A stretch of DNA of 55,216 nt from the NCBI GenBank assembly GCA_029569475.1, contig JAKQSZ010000015.1:1-55216 (forward strand). The letters are read 5' to 3'. A program made the position numbers and the translations under genes. Source of the stretch: Candidatus Eiseniibacteriota bacterium. Lineage in GTDB: Bacteria; Eisenbacteria; RBG-16-71-46; CAIMUX01. Numbering within the stretch: position 1 is the stretch's first letter; every line of letters begins with the position of its first letter. Below the pieces are notes generated by a model. It worked only from the letters and a program-made list of their open reading frames with translations, had not been told where the DNA came from and ran no database searches. This document shows positions 44,801 to 54,000 of the stretch, in pieces.

Positions 44801-46081
44801 CCCGAGGAGAGGGCGGCGTTGGCCCTCTCTCTCTGCCACTTCTGGATCCAACTCGGGCGCTGGCGCGAAGGGCGAGAACGCTGCGTCGGGGCCCTGGCGA
44901 AGCTCGATCGCTCCGGCTCCGCCGACACGGCGGTCTCCATTCGCCTCGGCTTGCGGGCCGCCTCCCTTTCCCGCCTGAAGGGCGAGATGGAAGAAGCTCG
45001 CCGCTTCGCCGAGGAAGCGCTGCAGCGCGCGCTCCGCCTGGCAGACCGGCGTCTGGTGGCGTCGTGCCGCAGCGAACTGGGGATCGTCCTGGTCTTCTCC
45101 GGGGCTGCGGCTCAGGCCCGCGTCCTGCTTGACGAATGCCTCGCCGAGATCGATGAGTCCTCCGATCCCCACCTCTATGCCGCCGCGCGCTTCCATCGGG
45201 GAGCGGCCTGCATGGTCACCGAACAGATCGCCGAGGCGATTGTGGACGTCCGCGAAAGCCTGCGCGTTCGTCGCGCGCTCGCCGACCGTCCGGGGATCGC
45301 CACCTGCCTGAATGCTCTCGGCCGTTGCCTGCTGAACGCGGGCCAGCTTGCCGAGGCGCGCCTCTGCCTGGAGGAAAGCCTCGCCCTCAAACGCTCCATG
45401 GAGGATCGTTCCGGAACCATCGCCGTCTTGTTCAACCTGTGGGGGATCCTGACCAATCCTTACGATGGATCGCCCGAACGTCGCGCCGACCTGGCGGTCG
45501 CGCGAGCCCATGTGGAGGAGGCGCTGGACTGGACGCGGCGCCACGGAGACCGCCCCAACGAAGCGCGTGCCCTGGTGCATCTGGCCGCCACCGCCCTCCT
45601 GGAAGGGGAGCCCGAGGCGGCGCGCGAGGCAGCGGAGGCGAGCCTGGCCGTACCTTCCCGGGCGCGCACGATGGATGGATCGGCTTTCCTCGTCCTCGGC
45701 CACGCGGCCCTGCTGGGCCACGACCTGGTGGAAGCGCGCCGGCAGGCGGAGCAAGCCTTGGATGCCGCGCTTCGAGGGGGCTTCCGCAACCTGGAGGCCG
45801 AGGTCCTGGAACTCGCCGCGGAGATCGAGGCGCACGGGCTCACCGGGTCCGGCGGGGATGCGCGAGGCGAGAACGCGGCGAACGCGGCCGGCCATGCGAT
45901 CGCCTTGGTGGCCCTGGCCGGACGTCTGCGCGAGCAGGTCGGCTTGCGAGCCACTCCGTGGAATGACGCCCGCCTGGCCCGTCTGCGGGAACGCTGTCGC
46001 GCGATCCTTGGGCCTGGGGATTACGAAGAATCCTGGCGCAGAGGAACAGACGGCGACTCGCGGTTGCTGTTCCACCTCTGA
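41885..46081 (+). CDS. Serine/threonine kinase fused to NB-ARC ATPase and TPR
   Basis: This is a 1398-residue signalling giant. The kinase domain is ~115-440: glycine loop L-L-G-E-G-G-M-G near 119, A-I-K-V-L near 142, H-R-D-L-K-P-A-N near 273, D-F-G near 293 and G-T-P-G-Y-M-S-P-E near 342. Both the N-lobe and the activation loop carry disordered insertions, the latter with an 18-bp tandem repeat. A Pro/Asp-rich linker (~460-510) leads to an NB-ARC-like ATPase: P-loop G-L-G-G-S-G-K-T near 545, L-I-L-D-N-C near 617 and G-L-P-L-A near 746. TPR-like repeats fill ~1000-1340. No membrane helix. This is the STAND architecture used for switch-like sensing. It sits 16 bases after the ECF sigma gene. 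A five-unit repeat near 960 separates ATPase and TPR. Confidence 0.9.
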   Translation: MRPAEFETLRSLLIQALELAQGEREGFVRAWPGDERTRSKALRLLAQDRPPREVAHDSAVDDLPPIPLVGPEITRPANSLTASLGEDDAAYLVFDGVRQWGRFPPPTPEQLGRHRVLGLLGEGGMGSVFLALDQELDRRIAIKVLPRAATPSSVVRLRREARLLARINHPNIATIYAIERDTTPDALANDGSPEDGAPPVDREHVRWRVSPAVRPQTIGDEAGRILLILEYVPGQTLADLLAGGRPCPLDQVLSIARQLAGALEAAHACDVIHRDLKPANVMLTPAGIVKVLDFGIATLAAASSVSPSDLLESGGDHADRRGGAGPGPAIATGPAIATGPVGTPGYMSPEQIRGEPGDPRSDLWSFGCILHELLTGRPAHAGSKTARLRSTLRGTPRAWSWPRGTPEALRDLIRRALAPEVASRIASAAEARRIIDRLVAPRPRPDPDMRAKARRPRGAGLLSIAPDAPGAPDSLDTRGAPDTPGARDGPDAPVAPGSPRKPRSNRRATTEEITLPQPASRFVGRRRELEEIADSLDRHRLISLVGLGGSGKTRLALEAAARYRARHPGRIWFVDLSATRDPHLVAGKVAAALGREGAGDPREAIAQTVGPTRALLILDNCEQVVEAGAQLGAELRDRCPQLRIVATSRIPLGTEDAVLRVPPLPVEPEGTRSADPPIDPPPAEPEGSGSVDPPPEDAVTLFLDRAAESRELDRIAGATPDSASPLMEQVEADTRSAARAICRRLDGLPLAIELAASWAGMLSFAEILERLDHRTRLLAAGTTPGPAPGAPSLAQRHRALRTVLDETYESLSIEEQALFRRLAVFPAGCTLAALEAVCLDDDGASWQGLDLVRSLMARSLLERRASRGWEGSSRYLMLEVVREYAEERLRDAPLEERHGLLRRQFRWYLDAFSRHDPHAGEQKVWATRFLEEEENLRSLSVAVEEGDDRPGREGVMPEVMSEVIPEVMPEVMPEERAALALSLCHFWIQLGRWREGRERCVGALAKLDRSGSADTAVSIRLGLRAASLSRLKGEMEEARRFAEEALQRALRLADRRLVASCRSELGIVLVFSGAAAQARVLLDECLAEIDESSDPHLYAAARFHRGAACMVTEQIAEAIVDVRESLRVRRALADRPGIATCLNALGRCLLNAGQLAEARLCLEESLALKRSMEDRSGTIAVLFNLWGILTNPYDGSPERRADLAVARAHVEEALDWTRRHGDRPNEARALVHLAATALLEGEPEAAREAAEASLAVPSRARTMDGSAFLVLGHAALLGHDLVEARRQAEQALDAALRGGFRNLEAEVLELAAEIEAHGLTGSGGDARGENAANAAGHAIALVALAGRLREQVGLRATPWNDARLARLRERCRAILGPGDYEESWRRGTDGDSRLLFHL
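44747..44806. repeat. Five 12-bp tandem repeats in kinase gene
   Basis: GTCATGCCCGAG and close variants occur five times in a row, coding for V-M-P-E or V-I-P-E units between the ATPase and TPR parts of the kinase. In frame, so copy-number changes would alter only linker length. Confidence 0.85.
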
Positions 46082-46302
46082 CGCGCCGGACGCGGCCTGG
46101 CTGAGAATGCTGGGCGCGCGCGATTTTGGGTTACACATCTCCGCCCTTCTTACGCATGAACGCGCGATGACCCCCGGAGAGTTCGCGGAACCCCGCCGGC
46201 AGCCGGCCCCGACACCCCGATCGTCGGAGCGGCCGGCCGTCAGAGCGACGACGGCGCTTCCGTTCCTCTCGGGCGAGATCTCATCGAGGAGAGCCTTGAC
46301 CC

Positions 46303-48213
46303 ATGTACCCAACAGACCTGCTGAAGGCATGGTGGCGCCGGCGTTCCCGCGTCACGCTGGATGTGACCAGGGCCGTGACGGCGGAAACGCCCGGCCACGC
46401 CCCCAACGAGCCGGCGGCCGGCCCCGCCTGCATCGCCGTAGCCGTCGCGATCCTCACCTTCGCCATGATGGCTGTGCCGGCCGTGGCGGCGGCCATCCCC
46501 GTGACGCCGAGCCCCGGAGCTTCCTCCGCGGAGTTGCCGGTTTCCTTCCTCCATCCCGGCCTCCGGGCGCTGGAGAGGATCGATGGCGAGACGATGCCCT
46601 ATGTCGACGTCGCCGCGCTCGAGGCCGAAGACGTCGCGTCCTCGGTGCCGCGCTCGCGATTCCCCATTACGGTGGATCTCTCACCGTCCAACAGCGGCAC
46701 CTGGGAGAGGATTCCCACGGGGGGAATGGTGTGGCGGCTGCGCCTGGAGTCGGCCGGGGCCCGTTACCTGACGGTTGGCTTCGATGTCTTTGATATCCCG
46801 GAAGGCGCCGTCGTGCATCTGTACAACCCGTCGAAGTCCGCGCTTCTCGGCGGGTTCGTGGCCGGCGACCAGAAAGCCAATGGCCAGCTCTGGAGCACCT
46901 CGATCCGAGGGGACGTCGCCATTGTCGAGCTGTATTGGCCGGATGTTCTGCAAGGGCAGGAACCCGCTCTCCACATCGGCACTGTCTCTCACGTCTATGA
47001 ACGGCTGCTGATCTCGGAGGCCTCCCTGCCGGAAGGCGAGGCGGGGGGATCGGACACGGGCTACCGGGCGCAGGAGTGCTCCCCTGACGTGAACTGCCCG
47101 CTGGGTCTGGGCATCGAGGACATCAAGCGAGGGGCCGTTCGTGTCTATCTGGGCCGCTTCGGCGTCATCTGCAGCGGCTCGCTCATCAACAATGTCAACG
47201 ATGACCGTACGCCCTATATCCTGACCGCCGAGCACTGTCTGGCCAAGGTCTACGAACTGGATCCCTCCGACGACCTCTCGGCCTCGGAGACGCTCTTCAA
47301 CTTCGAGCGTCCGGGGTGCGGCCCTCCTCCGGACGCTCCTCCGGACGACGATCGGATTTCCGGGGTGATCTTCCGGTCGATGTACGACCTGACGGACTTC
47401 GCCCTGGTGGAGATCGACGGGACGATTCCGTCGCGGTTCTGCGCCCGCCTCAACGGTTGGACCCGCGCCACGGTCGTTCCCGACCAGGTCGGCACCATCC
47501 ACCAACCGGCCGGAGGACCGCCCAAGAAGGTCTCCGTCGACCTGGACTATCCGGAGATCTACTCCAGCTTCTGGCGCATCCGCGAGTGGGAGATCGGCAA
47601 CACGCGGTCAGGCTCCTCGGGCGCGCCCCTCTTCAACCGGGACGGCCGCATCCTGGGCCAGCTCTGCTGCGGCGGCAACGGCGATCCGCCGGCGTGCCGC
47701 CAGGACCTCGACGATCTCTTCGGGCGCTTCGACCAGTCCTGGGGTGGTGGCGGCACGCCGGATACCCGTTTGAGGGACTGGCTCGACCCGGGCAACGTCG
47801 CGGGCCTCAGCCACTACGGTATCGAAGCGGCCGACAATCCGGACTGCCGCGAGCCCTCCGAGGTCGGGGACAACGTCCTCGACTCCGGTCCCGCTCATGA
47901 CTCGGGTGAGCGCGGTGACCGTCCGGCCGGTTCGCCTCCGCTCCTCAAGCTCCTTGGCGCTACCTCGGAGATCATGGCGGGGAGGGTGGCCCTTTCCCTG
48001 AATCTCCTGCAAGAGCAGGACGTCCGGGTGCGCGTGTACGACACCGCCGGACGGGTGGTGGCCCGCCTCCTCGATTCCAGGCTGTCCGCGGGAGATCACC
48101 AACTCACGTGGGAGCCGGCGACCGCGGGCACGGCGGTGCCGGCCGGCACCTACTTTGTGCTGGCGCAGGCCGGGTCCGAGCGGGCCAGCCGCAAGGTCGT
48201 CATCGCATGGTGA
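46303..48213 (+). CDS. Secreted trypsin-like serine protease with FlgD-like tail
   Basis: The 636-residue protein has a long basic N-region and then an export helix (~45-65). Residues ~100-240 form a beta-rich prodomain-like segment. The protease part resembles bacterial lysyl-endopeptidase types: L-T-A-E-H-C near 307, D-F-A-L-V near 365 and G-S-S-G-A-P-L-F near 438, with an R-S before the latter. The last ~80 residues are a FlgD/type-IX-like Ig domain (R-V-R-V-Y-D-T-A-G-R-V-V, G-T-Y-F-V-L). ATG at 46303 is far from its best ribosome binding site (GAGGAG, ~11 bases), so an internal start near the export helix is possible. Specificity is not predicted. Confidence 0.85.
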   Translation: MYPTDLLKAWWRRRSRVTLDVTRAVTAETPGHAPNEPAAGPACIAVAVAILTFAMMAVPAVAAAIPVTPSPGASSAELPVSFLHPGLRALERIDGETMPYVDVAALEAEDVASSVPRSRFPITVDLSPSNSGTWERIPTGGMVWRLRLESAGARYLTVGFDVFDIPEGAVVHLYNPSKSALLGGFVAGDQKANGQLWSTSIRGDVAIVELYWPDVLQGQEPALHIGTVSHVYERLLISEASLPEGEAGGSDTGYRAQECSPDVNCPLGLGIEDIKRGAVRVYLGRFGVICSGSLINNVNDDRTPYILTAEHCLAKVYELDPSDDLSASETLFNFERPGCGPPPDAPPDDDRISGVIFRSMYDLTDFALVEIDGTIPSRFCARLNGWTRATVVPDQVGTIHQPAGGPPKKVSVDLDYPEIYSSFWRIREWEIGNTRSGSSGAPLFNRDGRILGQLCCGGNGDPPACRQDLDDLFGRFDQSWGGGGTPDTRLRDWLDPGNVAGLSHYGIEAADNPDCREPSEVGDNVLDSGPAHDSGERGDRPAGSPPLLKLLGATSEIMAGRVALSLNLLQEQDVRVRVYDTAGRVVARLLDSRLSAGDHQLTWEPATAGTAVPAGTYFVLAQAGSERASRKVVIAW

Positions 48214-48350
48214 TCGCGGGCGAGCGTAACGCGCGGAAGGTGCAAACATCTCGCGACCATCTGCGTGCCCGGCAGGATGCAGATCCCCGACGTCGTTGCG
48301 TCACGATCCTGCGGTTGTAGCGGTGCCGGCGGGGTAGAGAGGATAGCGAA

Positions 48351-48380
48351 ACGCCGGGAGCTGCTCACAACTCCCGGCGT
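48351..48380 (-). terminator. Perfect 10-bp hairpin
   Basis: ACGCCGGGAG (48351-48360) is exactly complementary to 48371-48380 with a ten-base loop. On the minus strand TTTCG follows, so it probably ends transcripts of the secreted protein gene at 48456-49202; the convergent protease gene may use it too. Confidence 0.7.
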
Positions 48381-48458
48381 CAAGCCAGGCATTTGTCAAG
48401 CTAGGGTACGCATCTGTCAAGCTAGCGTATGCATTTGTCAAGCCAGGGTATTCATTCA
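48380..48458. repeat. 21-bp tandem repeats containing TTGACA
   Basis: Three full 21-base units (48396, 48417, 48438) and a shorter first one (48380-48395) share T-C-A-A-G-C-[CT]-A-G-G and a T-G or C-A end. On the minus strand each begins with the -35-like TTGACA. The last unit contains the stop codon of the leftward secreted gene, and the array abuts the hairpin at 48351. Confidence 0.8.
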
Positions 48459-49202
48459 GCGCCCGCGCGTGAGCTCCTTGACCTTCCCCCAACTCGTGAC
48501 CATGCCCCTCGGCTCGGGCGTAGCGGACGGCAGCATGGTATGGGCCAGGATGCCAATGCCCAGCGCTGTCGTCTCACCCCAGACGACTTCAACGCTCTGC
48601 CAACCCTCGGGGTATCCCCAGCCCGGCGGGATGTTCGTGTACGGCCGGCCGGCGGGAGCATCTTCCGACAGATCGGCCGCGACGTAATTCGCCGGATACT
48701 GGTACTCGGTGCCGACCAGGCAGAAGCCGACCCACCAGCTGTACTGCGGGTAGCACGGGCTCGCCAGGGGCAGCACGTGCCGCGAAACTTCCGGCCAGAT
48801 GGATATGGGGCTGACGTCCACGTTCTGGGTCAGGGCGATGACGTTTCCGGGCATTCCGCCTTGGTCGTCCCAGACGATGAGGTGCACGGGCAACGGCGGG
48901 TAATTGCCGGGTCTGGTCAAGTCGAGAATGACAGCGCAGACCTCCGGAGTTCCTCCGGTGAAGTACTCGGCGAAGGAGGTGTAGTAGGGGGCCTCCTGGG
49001 GGTACCAGAGGTTCCAGGAGTAGGCGTTCTCATATTCCGTATCCCCGTGCATCCGAGGATATCCGCAGGGATTGTCGCGGCTCGTTTCGACCAGCGTACC
49101 CTGTCCGGCGCCGACGGAGCGGGCTCCTTCGGCGGCATCACTGACGATCGCGTTGGTGGCCAGCAGGGCCATCGTCCCGAGTAGGATGGCGGCAGTACGC
49201 AT
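48456..49202 (-). CDS. Secreted protein with SWG-type tail
   Basis: The 248-residue protein has a signal peptide (R2, A-I-L-L-G-T-M-A-L-L-A, cleavage near D-A-A). The mature part contains aromatic-rich strands (Y-S-W-N-L-W-Y-P, Y-S-W-W-V-G-F-C-L-V-G) like a carbohydrate-binding beta sandwich, but no family is recognised. It ends V-T-S-W-G-K-V-K-E-L-T. ATG at 49202 has GGAGG upstream. The gene ends in tandem repeats and a terminator. Function unknown. Confidence 0.8.
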   Translation of the reverse strand: MRTAAILLGTMALLATNAIVSDAAEGARSVGAGQGTLVETSRDNPCGYPRMHGDTEYENAYSWNLWYPQEAPYYTSFAEYFTGGTPEVCAVILDLTRPGNYPPLPVHLIVWDDQGGMPGNVIALTQNVDVSPISIWPEVSRHVLPLASPCYPQYSWWVGFCLVGTEYQYPANYVAADLSEDAPAGRPYTNIPPGWGYPEGWQSVEVVWGETTALGIGILAHTMLPSATPEPRGMVTSWGKVKELTRGR

Positions 49203-49746
49203 AAATCCTCCGTGAGCGGCACCGGGCGCAACCTGTTCCTCATCCGGGCTGAGGACGGGTCGCCCTGAGTGGCCGCTTGCCTTGACGCGTGAGTCCATCT
49301 CTCTTCGTTCGCCGCGCCGAGCTTCTCGTGGCGAGTCACCTGCCCGCGCCAAGGGGCCGACGACCCCCCGGATGGCTAGAGGATCGTTCCAAGGCGCGTC
49401 GCTCGGCCGGGACACCACCATTCTAGCACCTGCGCTTCCCTCTGGGGCAGCGGAGTCTGGGCCGATCGCCACGTCAGAATCAAGCGGCTGGTGGATTGCG
49501 TGGCGCAATAACAATAGAGTAGCAGGCATGTCGCGTCTCCCTCCATGGCAGGCCGGTCGTGGACGGCACCTCGATGGAGGCCAGACGGGCCCACAGCCAT
49601 CTCGTCGGCCGCTGCTCTCCAAGGGGGCGATCCGCCCGCTCGATCGCCGTATGCGCCGTCTGCGCGAGGGGTAGCGGGAGACCGGCGAGGTCGCCGCGGA
49701 ACTGGTTTGACGGGAACCAGGAGTACAGAAGGGGAGTTCGGGGATC
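49203..49746. other. Intergenic region before the efflux operon
   Basis: 544 bases between the leftward secreted gene and the rightward efflux operon. It holds the palindrome ATTGCG-TGG-CGCAAT (49495-49509), a possible operator 240 bases before the efflux genes. No promoter pair with good spacing and no intact gene were found. Confidence 0.4.
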
Positions 49747-51069
49747 ATGGATAGAGCGCGCGCCACCGCCTTGTGTCTGAGTCTGTTCGCCATTGTCTTC
49801 AGTCTCGCCTGCGATCGCGGCGACTCGGCCGAGCGGGAACGGACGGGCCGGGGCATGCCCGCGGTCGAGGCGGTGCCGGCCCGTCACGGGGCCTTGCCGA
49901 TCACGCAACGCCTGAGCGGCGTGGTGAGCGCGCGCAACCAGATCGCGGTCCACCCCGAGATCGACGCCGTCGTCTCGGAGGTGCTCGTCCGCGACGGCGA
50001 GATGGTGGAGCGGGGGCAACCCCTGGTGCGCCTGCGCGCCCGCGAGTACGAGGAGCGCCTCAAGCAATCTCGCGCCAGCCTGGCCATCGCGGAGGCCGAA
50101 CTGCGCCGGGCCCGGGCGCAGGCCCGCGAAGCCCGGGCGGACCTCGACCGGGCTCATGCCCTCGCCGCGGAGCAGTTGGCCAGCCGCGCCGACCTGGAGA
50201 CCGCCGAGGCGCGGTCGGAGTCCGCCGAGGCCGATGTCGCGTTGGCCGCGGCGCGCGTGGAGCAGGCCCAGGCGGTGATCGAGGAACGGTCCGCCGGTCT
50301 GACGCAGACCGTGATTCGGGCTCCGGTCGCGGGAACGGTCGGCGACCGCCATGCGGAGGTGGGCATGCTGGCGGGCCGGGGGACCCGGCTCTTCACGCTG
50401 GGGCAACTCGACAGCGTGCGGGTGGAGGTCGTGCTGACCGATCGTATGCTCGCCAGCATCGGCGCCGGCCAGCGAGCGGAGATCGCCGCCGCCGACACCG
50501 TTCTGGTCGGGCGCGTGTCGCGGATCTCTCCTTTCCTTAATCCGGTGACGCACAGCACCCAGGCCGAAATCGACCTCGCCAACCCCGATCGCACGCTGAA
50601 ACCGGGAATGTTCGTGCAGGTCGACATCCACAGCGGTGAGAGCGAGCGGGCCACCCTGATCCCGATCAGCGCGCTCTACGAGAACCCGGGTACGGGGGCC
50701 GTGGGCGTCTTCGCCAGTCATGACCCCTCGCTGGGAGAAGACGAAGTACCGGCGGGCGATCGTACGGGCGAAGCGCCGCCGGCCGGTCCTGCGGGGACGG
50801 GCCGCCTCGCCCCCCAGGCCGCTGACGGGAAGCGCAGCGATCTCATGGGTCCGGTCACTTTTGAGTTCGTTGCGGTCGACCTGGTGGCGGAGGGCCGTCT
50901 GCAAGCGGGGATCCGCGGGATCGACCCCGGAACCTGGGTCGTGACGGTCGGGCAGAACCTGCTGGGCGAGCAAGGGGGGGAGGCCAGGGTCCGTCGCAGC
51001 AGCTGGGAACGGGTCGAGAGGCTGCAACGCCTGCAGCGCGAGGATTTGATCCGGGAGCTCGTTCCATGA
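49747..51069 (+). CDS. RND efflux membrane fusion lipoprotein
   Basis: The 440-residue periplasmic adaptor has the lipobox S-L-A-C (Cys22), a barrel-sandwich half (V-S-E-V-L-V-R-D-G-E-M-V near 80), a long coiled-coil hairpin (~105-180, A-E-L-R-R-A-R-A-Q-A-R-E-A-R) and a beta-barrel (V-I-R-A-P-V-A-G-T-V near 193). It links the inner-membrane pump to an outer-membrane channel. A Pro/Gly-rich insertion (~320-365) sits in the membrane-proximal domain. The stop overlaps the pump start by four bases (ATGA). No outer-membrane channel gene is in the window. Confidence 0.92.
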   Translation: MDRARATALCLSLFAIVFSLACDRGDSAERERTGRGMPAVEAVPARHGALPITQRLSGVVSARNQIAVHPEIDAVVSEVLVRDGEMVERGQPLVRLRAREYEERLKQSRASLAIAEAELRRARAQAREARADLDRAHALAAEQLASRADLETAEARSESAEADVALAAARVEQAQAVIEERSAGLTQTVIRAPVAGTVGDRHAEVGMLAGRGTRLFTLGQLDSVRVEVVLTDRMLASIGAGQRAEIAAADTVLVGRVSRISPFLNPVTHSTQAEIDLANPDRTLKPGMFVQVDIHSGESERATLIPISALYENPGTGAVGVFASHDPSLGEDEVPAGDRTGEAPPAGPAGTGRLAPQAADGKRSDLMGPVTFEFVAVDLVAEGRLQAGIRGIDPGTWVVTVGQNLLGEQGGEARVRRSSWERVERLQRLQREDLIRELVP

Positions 51070-54000
51070 ACATCACCGATCTCGCGGTCCGACGCCCGGT
51101 GGCGACGACGATGGTGTTCCTCATTATCATCGTCCTCGGCGTAATGGGGCTGCGATTCCTGCCGGTCGACCTGCTTCCCCCGATCGAGTATCCCCAGCTG
51201 ACCATCCGCACCAACTATCCCAACGCCGGTCCCGAGGAAATCGAGCGCATCATCACCGACCGGATCGAGAACGCCGTCGCGGGAATCTCCAACATCGAGA
51301 GGATCCGTTCGAACTCCCAGGAGGGGAGCAGCCGCGTCACCCTGGAGTTCTCGCAGGGGACCAACGTGGACGAGGCGGCCAACGATGTGCGGGCCGCCAT
51401 CGACCGGATCCGAGCCAGCCTTCCGCCGGAGGCCGAGTCCCCGCGGGTGCTGAAGTTCGACCCGGACAACTTCCCCGTGGTCATCCTGGGGGCGCGGTCC
51501 AGCCAGGACATGGAGCGATTGACCCGGACCCTCGAGCGGGAGATCGCGCAGCGTTTCGAGCAGATCCCGGGCGCCGGATCGGTCGACGTCTGGGGCGGGG
51601 TCTACCGCGAGATCCAGGTGCGGCTGCACCGCGACCGCCTCGCGTCGAGCGGCCTGACTGCCTCCGATGTCGAGGAGGCGCTGCAACGGGAGAACCTCAC
51701 CCTTCCCGGCGGCGACATGCGCGAGGGCCTGCGCGACATGTACGTGCGGACCGAAGGGGAGTACCGCTCCCTGGAGGAGATCGCGCAGACGATCGTGACC
51801 GTGGTGGACGGCATGCCCGTGCGGGTCCGCGACGTGGCCGAGGTCGTGGACGGCTATGAGGACATCCAGCAACTGGTGCAGGTGGACGGACAGCCGATGG
51901 TTCGACTCGGGATCCGCAAACAATCCGGCGCAAACACGGTGGCGGTGGCCGAGCAGGCGCGCCGCGTCATGGAGCAGATCAACGAGGAGCGGGATGATCT
52001 GGAACTGATCGTGGTCATCGACCAGAGCGACTTCATCCGCAATTCCATCTCCAACGTCCAGGACTCCGCCTTCTGGGGCGGCCTGCTGGCGATCCTCATC
52101 CTCTATGTCTTCCTGCGCAACGGCTCGACCACGTTCATCATCGCCCTCTCCATTCCCATCTCCATCATCGCCACCTTCGGGCTCCTCTTCTTCAACGGGC
52201 TGACGCTCAACCAGATGAGTTTCGGCGGCCTGGCCCTGGGAATCGGCATGATCGTCGATAACAGCATCGTCGTGCTGGACAATATCGTCCGCCAGCGGGA
52301 GCGCGGCCGGGAGCGGATCGGGAGCGCCCTGACCGGGGCGGGGCAGGTACGCGGAGCCATTGTGGCCTCGACGCTGACCACATCGGTCATCTTCCTTCCG
52401 GTCATCTTCATGCGCACCGTTTCGGGGATGCTGTTCCGCGAACTTGCGCTGGTCGTCGTTTTCTCCCTGCTCTGTTCGCTGCTCATCGCCCTGACGCTCG
52501 TGCCGATGCTGGCCAGCCGCTACCTGAAGGCGGGGGAGGCGGAGCCCGGCGGGCCCGCGAGCGCGCGCAACCCGTCGGGCAGCCGGCCTGGAAGCCGAAA
52601 GCGATGGAGCAGGTTGTCCCCTGGCCGCCACGCCCCGGCGCCGGCTGTGGCGAAGTCCTGTGTAGCGGCCTCCTCTCCTGAGGGGGAGCGCACGGACCCC
52701 GTGGGAACGGTTGATCCAGTGCGGGGTACCGGGTCCCTCGCACGTATCACCCGCCGGATGGGCGTCGCGCTGCGGCGGCTGGAGGACGGCTATGCCGCCC
52801 GGCTGGAACGGATCCTGCGCCGGCGGCGTCGCGTCTTCATCGGCACGGTGGCGCTGCTGGCGATCGCGTTGGCTCTTTGGCCCCTGCTGCCCATGGAACT
52901 CGCCCCGCAGATCGACGCCGACGAGATCGGCATCGACATGGAGATGGCGCAGGGGACCAACATCGCGGTGATGAACGAGTACCTCCACGAGCTCGCGAGG
53001 CTGGTCCAGGAAGCGGCCCCGATGGATCAGGTCCGGCACATGACCGTCGAGGTCCGATCGGGAGACGCCGAGGTGGAGCTCGCGCTCCGGGGGGCGGGAC
53101 AGCGCAGTATGGACAGCTTTGTCATGGCCGACAGCATCCGTCGCCGCGTGGCCGGCCGGATTCCCGGAACCGAGATACGGGTGGAGGCGCAGTCCGGGCT
53201 CTGGATGCTGCGGCGCCTGTTCGGCTCCGGCAGCGGCGCGCTGCAGCTCGAACTGCGGGGCCATGACCTGGAACTCGCTGACGAACTCGCCCAGGGCCTC
53301 AAGGAGGTCATGGAACGCCATCCGGCGGTGGAGGACGTGCGCATCAGCCGCCGCGAAGGCCGCCCCGAGCAGAACCTCATCGTCGACCGCGAGAAGATCG
53401 CCGGCCTGGGGCTCTCGGTCAGCGACATCGCCCGCGTGGTGCAGACCAACGTCGGCGGCAGCCGCGCCAGCGTGTTCCGGGAAGGCGGCGAGGAGTTCCC
53501 CATCATCGTCCGGCTGCAGCCGGAAGACCGCCTCACCACGCGCGACCTGGCCGGCGTGCCGCTGCGGGCCGCCTCGGGGGAGATCCTGCCGGTCTCGGCG
53601 GTCATGAACACGGAGCGCCGGCGCAGCCCGACCGCCATCGAGCGGGTCGACGGACAGCGCGTCACCTACATCACCGCCAACCTGCAGAGCGGCGCGGCCC
53701 TCGGGGACGTGATCGAGGACCTGCGCAAGGATCTGCGCCGCGTGCACCGGCCGCCCGGCTTCGCCCTCCTCTTCGGCGGCGAGTACGAGGAGCAGCAGAA
53801 GGCGAGCCGCGACTTCATGGTCGCCATCCTGATGGCGGTGGTCCTGATCTACATGATCATGGCCGCGCAGTTCGAGCGCTTCCTGGATCCCCTGATCGTG
53901 ATGATCGCGGTGCCCCTGGCCCTGGTGGGGGTGGTGCCGGCGCTGCTCCTGACGGGCACCTCGTTGAACGTGCAGAGTCTGATGGGCATCGTAATGCTGA

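Noticed and set aside
45325..45966. 213-codon frame inside the kinase gene
   Set aside because: Alternative frame of the TPR part with Arg/Pro/Gly-rich composition; no start signal.
48380..48458. Possible CRISPR array
   Set aside because: The 21-base units are contiguous without spacers and no cas gene is near.
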